Positions 61,950 through 64,000 of a DNA stretch of 64,000 nt are shown in pieces (the first letter of the stretch is position 1; each line of letters starts with the position of its first letter). A program made the translations under genes and the position numbers. The notes below the pieces were generated by a model. The model saw nothing but the letters and a program-made list of their open reading frames with translations, was not told the origin of the DNA and searched no databases. Source of the stretch: Vibrio hepatarius (GTDB taxonomy: Bacteria > Pseudomonadota > Gammaproteobacteria > Enterobacterales > Vibrionaceae); NCBI RefSeq assembly GCF_001274785.1, contig NZ_LHPI01000001.1, forward strand, positions 248,001 to 312,000, in the 5' to 3' direction.

Positions 61950-62735
61950 ATGCATTGTGAGTCAGTGACCGCGTTAATAGCCGATGATGAGCCATTACTG
62001 CGTCATCATCTCAATAAAGCTTTGGGCGAAGTTTGGCCGGAATTGGAAGTGATCGCTTCTGCTGAAAACGGTCAGATCGCGCTGGAGCTTATTGAACAAC
62101 ATTCGCCAGACATCGCTTTCCTCGATATCAAAATGCCAGAGTTAGACGGTATGGCGGTGGCTAAAAAGTTGGCTCAGAAAAACAGCACCACCAAAGTTGT
62201 GTTTATCACCGCGTATGACGAGTTTGCTGTCAAAGCGTTTGAGGCCAATGCCATCGACTACCTGTTAAAACCTGTCTCCGAATCACGCTTGAGTCAATGC
62301 GTGGAGAAGATTAAAACTGGGCTGCAACCGCAAAGTAGTGTGCCAGCTCCTGATCTCAGCCAGCTTTTAGAGCAAATCCAACATCTTACCGAGAAGAAGT
62401 CACCATCTTATCTGCACTGGATCCGCGCCAACCGAGGAGAGGAAATCCACATGATCCCCGCATCGGAAGTGCTCTACTTCAAAGCTGAAGATAAATACGT
62501 CTCTCTGTATCGCATGGAGTTGGGGAAGAAAGAGGAGTACTTGCTAAGAACGTCGCTCAAAGAGTTGCTGGCGCAACTTGATCCTGAATTGTTCTGGCAA
62601 ATCCATCGTTCAATCGTGGTGAACGTGTCGGCGATTGATAAGGTGAAAAAGGAGTTTACCGGTAAAATGGTTGCTCTGGTGGGAGAGAGCAAACTGCCAA
62701 TTAGCCGCGCAATGCAAAGCCGATTTACCAAGTAA
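61950..62735 (+). CDS. LytTR-type response regulator
   Basis: A 261-residue regulator with an N-terminal receiver (acidic pair Asp12-Asp13, phosphorylated Asp59 in [12 protein letters not shown], Lys in YLLKPVSE) and a C-terminal LytTR DNA-binding domain (from about residue 155, [20 protein letters not shown] and [12 protein letters not shown]). LytTR sites are direct repeats; I did not find one convincingly upstream. It partners the kinase and ends the operon. Confidence 0.92.
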   Translation: MHCESVTALIADDEPLLRHHLNKALGEVWPELEVIASAENGQIALELIEQHSPDIAFLDIKMPELDGMAVAKKLAQKNSTTKVVFITAYDEFAVKAFEANAIDYLLKPVSESRLSQCVEKIKTGLQPQSSVPAPDLSQLLEQIQHLTEKKSPSYLHWIRANRGEEIHMIPASEVLYFKAEDKYVSLYRMELGKKEEYLLRTSLKELLAQLDPELFWQIHRSIVVNVSAIDKVKKEFTGKMVALVGESKLPISRAMQSRFTK

Positions 62736-62751
62736 CGTCCTAGTCCTAAAG

Positions 62752-62795
62752 AAGAGAAGAGCTCAGCGCTAACCCAAGCGCTGAGCTCTTCTCTT
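62752..62795. terminator. Very strong terminator at the end of the ABC/two-component operon
   Basis: A perfect 19-bp inverted repeat (AAGAGAAGAGCTCAGCGCT / its complement) around a 6-base loop, ending in TTTTG. It separates the operon from the converging amylase gene. Confidence 0.92.
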
Positions 62796-62813
62796 TTGTA
62801 AAACATATGCTCG

Positions 62814-64000
62814 TTAGCCAAGACACAGAAACAGGCTGGCGAGCGGATCAAAGTTGAGCGCAATTAAGCCTTGCTGATTGATAACGCGTAAGGTGTGGTG
62901 ACGGCCATTGAGCTTATCAAGCAGTGCGTATTCACCATCACTAAGCTGCCAATCCTGAATCAATGCGGGCGGGATGATTAAATCGAGATCTTTGGAATAC
63001 GTATCGCTGAAGTTGGTGGCGACAATCAGCTTTTGCTGCTTATCTGAACGCGCAAAAGCGTACAGCTGATGCTGCATGTCGGCGAAGTTGTCATAGTTCG
63101 CTGCGTATAAGTCGTGGTATTGGCCGGTCAGAGCGAATTCACTTAAGGTGAGGCTTAGTAATGTTTGATAGAACGAACGTAGCGATTGCTCTGATTGGCT
63201 TAAAAGTGCGCCGTCAAATTGGCCATGGTTCATCCATCGCTGGTGGTGAGGAACGCCGATATAGTCAAAAATAGACGTGCGAGAGGATTGACCAAATCCC
63301 GCGTTTTCAGCGCCGGGCTCACCGACTTCTTGGCCAAAATAAATCATCGTTGGTGCAGACGATAAACAGGCGGAAACTAGCATCGCTGGCTTGGCCTTTT
63401 CGGCGTTCCCTGCGAATTCGGGCGACGCGATACGTTGTTCGTCGTGGTTTTCCAAAAAGTGCAGCATGTGGTGTTCGATGTCGGCGAGTTGATGTTGGAT
63501 TCGCCTAATCTCACTGGTCGAGCCGTGCCCTTGCATAACCGCTTTAAGGCTATCGTACAAGTCGACTTTATCGTAGAGATAGTCCATCTTGCCTAGATGA
63601 ATGTAGTCGCGATACAAATCTCTTTGGTACACCTCTGCGAGTAAAAAGGCGTCTGGATTGATTTGTTTGATCGACGAGTTCAGATAACTCCAGAATTCAA
63701 CTGGCACCATTTCAGCCATGTCGTAGCGAAAGCCGTCGACCCCTTGTTTTAGCCAGTAGAGGGCAATATCACGAAACTTAACCCAAGAGTCCGGGATTTC
63801 TTTCCCCTGCCAAAACTGAAAGTGTGCGTGGTGGTCGAGCTGGCGGTACTCCTCTGGCAGTTGTGGGAAGTCTTTGGTGCCGTCTGGCTTGACTCCGTAA
63901 TTGACTTTGACGGTTTCGTACCAATCGTCAAACTTTGGCGTAGCTAATCGAGAGCCATTACCCGTCCATTTAGCGGGAAACTCCTGATACGGCACGGTTA
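62814..64000 (-). CDS. Alpha-amylase family (GH13) protein, N-terminus outside window
   Basis: The frame is open to the window edge, so the 5' end is missing. The 394 visible residues contain GH13 regions: GFRYDMAEM with the nucleophile Asp, LLAEVYQRDLY with the acid/base Glu, and ENHDEQR with the transition-state Asp, followed by the C-terminal beta domain. It hydrolyses or rearranges alpha-glucans; no signal peptide can be checked. Confidence 0.88.
   Translation of the reverse strand, partial: TVPYQEFPAKWTGNGSRLATPKFDDWYETVKVNYGVKPDGTKDFPQLPEEYRQLDHHAHFQFWQGKEIPDSWVKFRDIALYWLKQGVDGFRYDMAEMVPVEFWSYLNSSIKQINPDAFLLAEVYQRDLYRDYIHLGKMDYLYDKVDLYDSLKAVMQGHGSTSEIRRIQHQLADIEHHMLHFLENHDEQRIASPEFAGNAEKAKPAMLVSACLSSAPTMIYFGQEVGEPGAENAGFGQSSRTSIFDYIGVPHHQRWMNHGQFDGALLSQSEQSLRSFYQTLLSLTLSEFALTGQYHDLYAANYDNFADMQHQLYAFARSDKQQKLIVATNFSDTYSKDLDLIIPPALIQDWQLSDGEYALLDKLNGRHHTLRVINQQGLIALNFDPLASLFLCLG

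Noticed and set aside
1..64000. CRISPR arrays, tRNA/rRNA genes, integron attC sites or insertion sequences
   Set aside because: No spaced direct repeats, cloverleaf-like segments, transposase frames or integrase genes were seen.

Overview
The window looks like part of a Vibrio genome, from the gammaproteobacterial protein families (ArfA, YaeQ, Hmp/NorR, KefG/Kef-type pair, CspA, LytS/LytR pair), a Vibrio-type palindromic intergenic repeat at 7101-7262, and moderate GC. The mix of accessory sugar, stress and transport operons would suit the smaller Vibrio chromosome, but that is inference. I see no rRNA, tRNA, CRISPR array, transposase or phage structural gene.

Layout. 1-4514: the end of a split transketolase, two zinc-type alcohol dehydrogenases, a GFA-family protein and an AraC regulator with a receiver-like N-terminus. 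4661-7088: an electrophile-detoxification cluster (NemR-like TetR regulator, CurA-like reductase, glutathione transferase) carrying two identical 20-bp operators. 7344-16616: a complete L-fucose operon (fucR-P-I-K-U-A-O, minus strand) and a divergent LamB-type porin preceded by two abutting palindromic operators. 16698-32000: a mixed housekeeping/accessory stretch that includes a Fur-box-controlled fumC operon, a GGDEF/EAL protein, a LysR/Bcr-type efflux pair, glutaredoxin-like proteins, MATE, DMT and Kef transporters, and two small genes of 49 and 43 codons. 32091-35109: norR and hmp divergent, with NorR boxes and a sigma-54 promoter. 35159-41707: YaeQ, CspA, ArfA with its 3' hairpin, a frameshifted ThrE-type exporter, a DD-carboxypeptidase and small regulators.

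The most unusual part is 41919-46379, a compact five-gene minus-strand operon: WYL-domain regulator, TerB-like protein, Ala/Gly-rich pore-like membrane protein, membrane protein with an HNH-like motif, and YkgJ-like cysteine-cluster protein. Its genes overlap or nearly abut. It sits between an intact DUF3820 gene (41203-41418) and a diverged, frameshifted 3' fragment of the same gene (46674-46776), as expected of an inserted cassette. I propose it as a candidate conflict or anti-phage system; this is inference.

46855-53690: an orphan tryptophan synthase beta chain divergent from a protein made of three fused RidA domains, then a LacI regulator and an ascorbate-type PTS (IIA-IIB-IIC) with a clear array of LacI-family operators. 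53888-62735: a YdcF-type periplasmic protein, small secreted proteins, and a seven-gene operon joining a MacB/LolD-type ABC transporter, a LolA-like protein, an outer-membrane barrel and a LytS/LytR two-component pair. The window ends inside a GH13 alpha-amylase-family gene.
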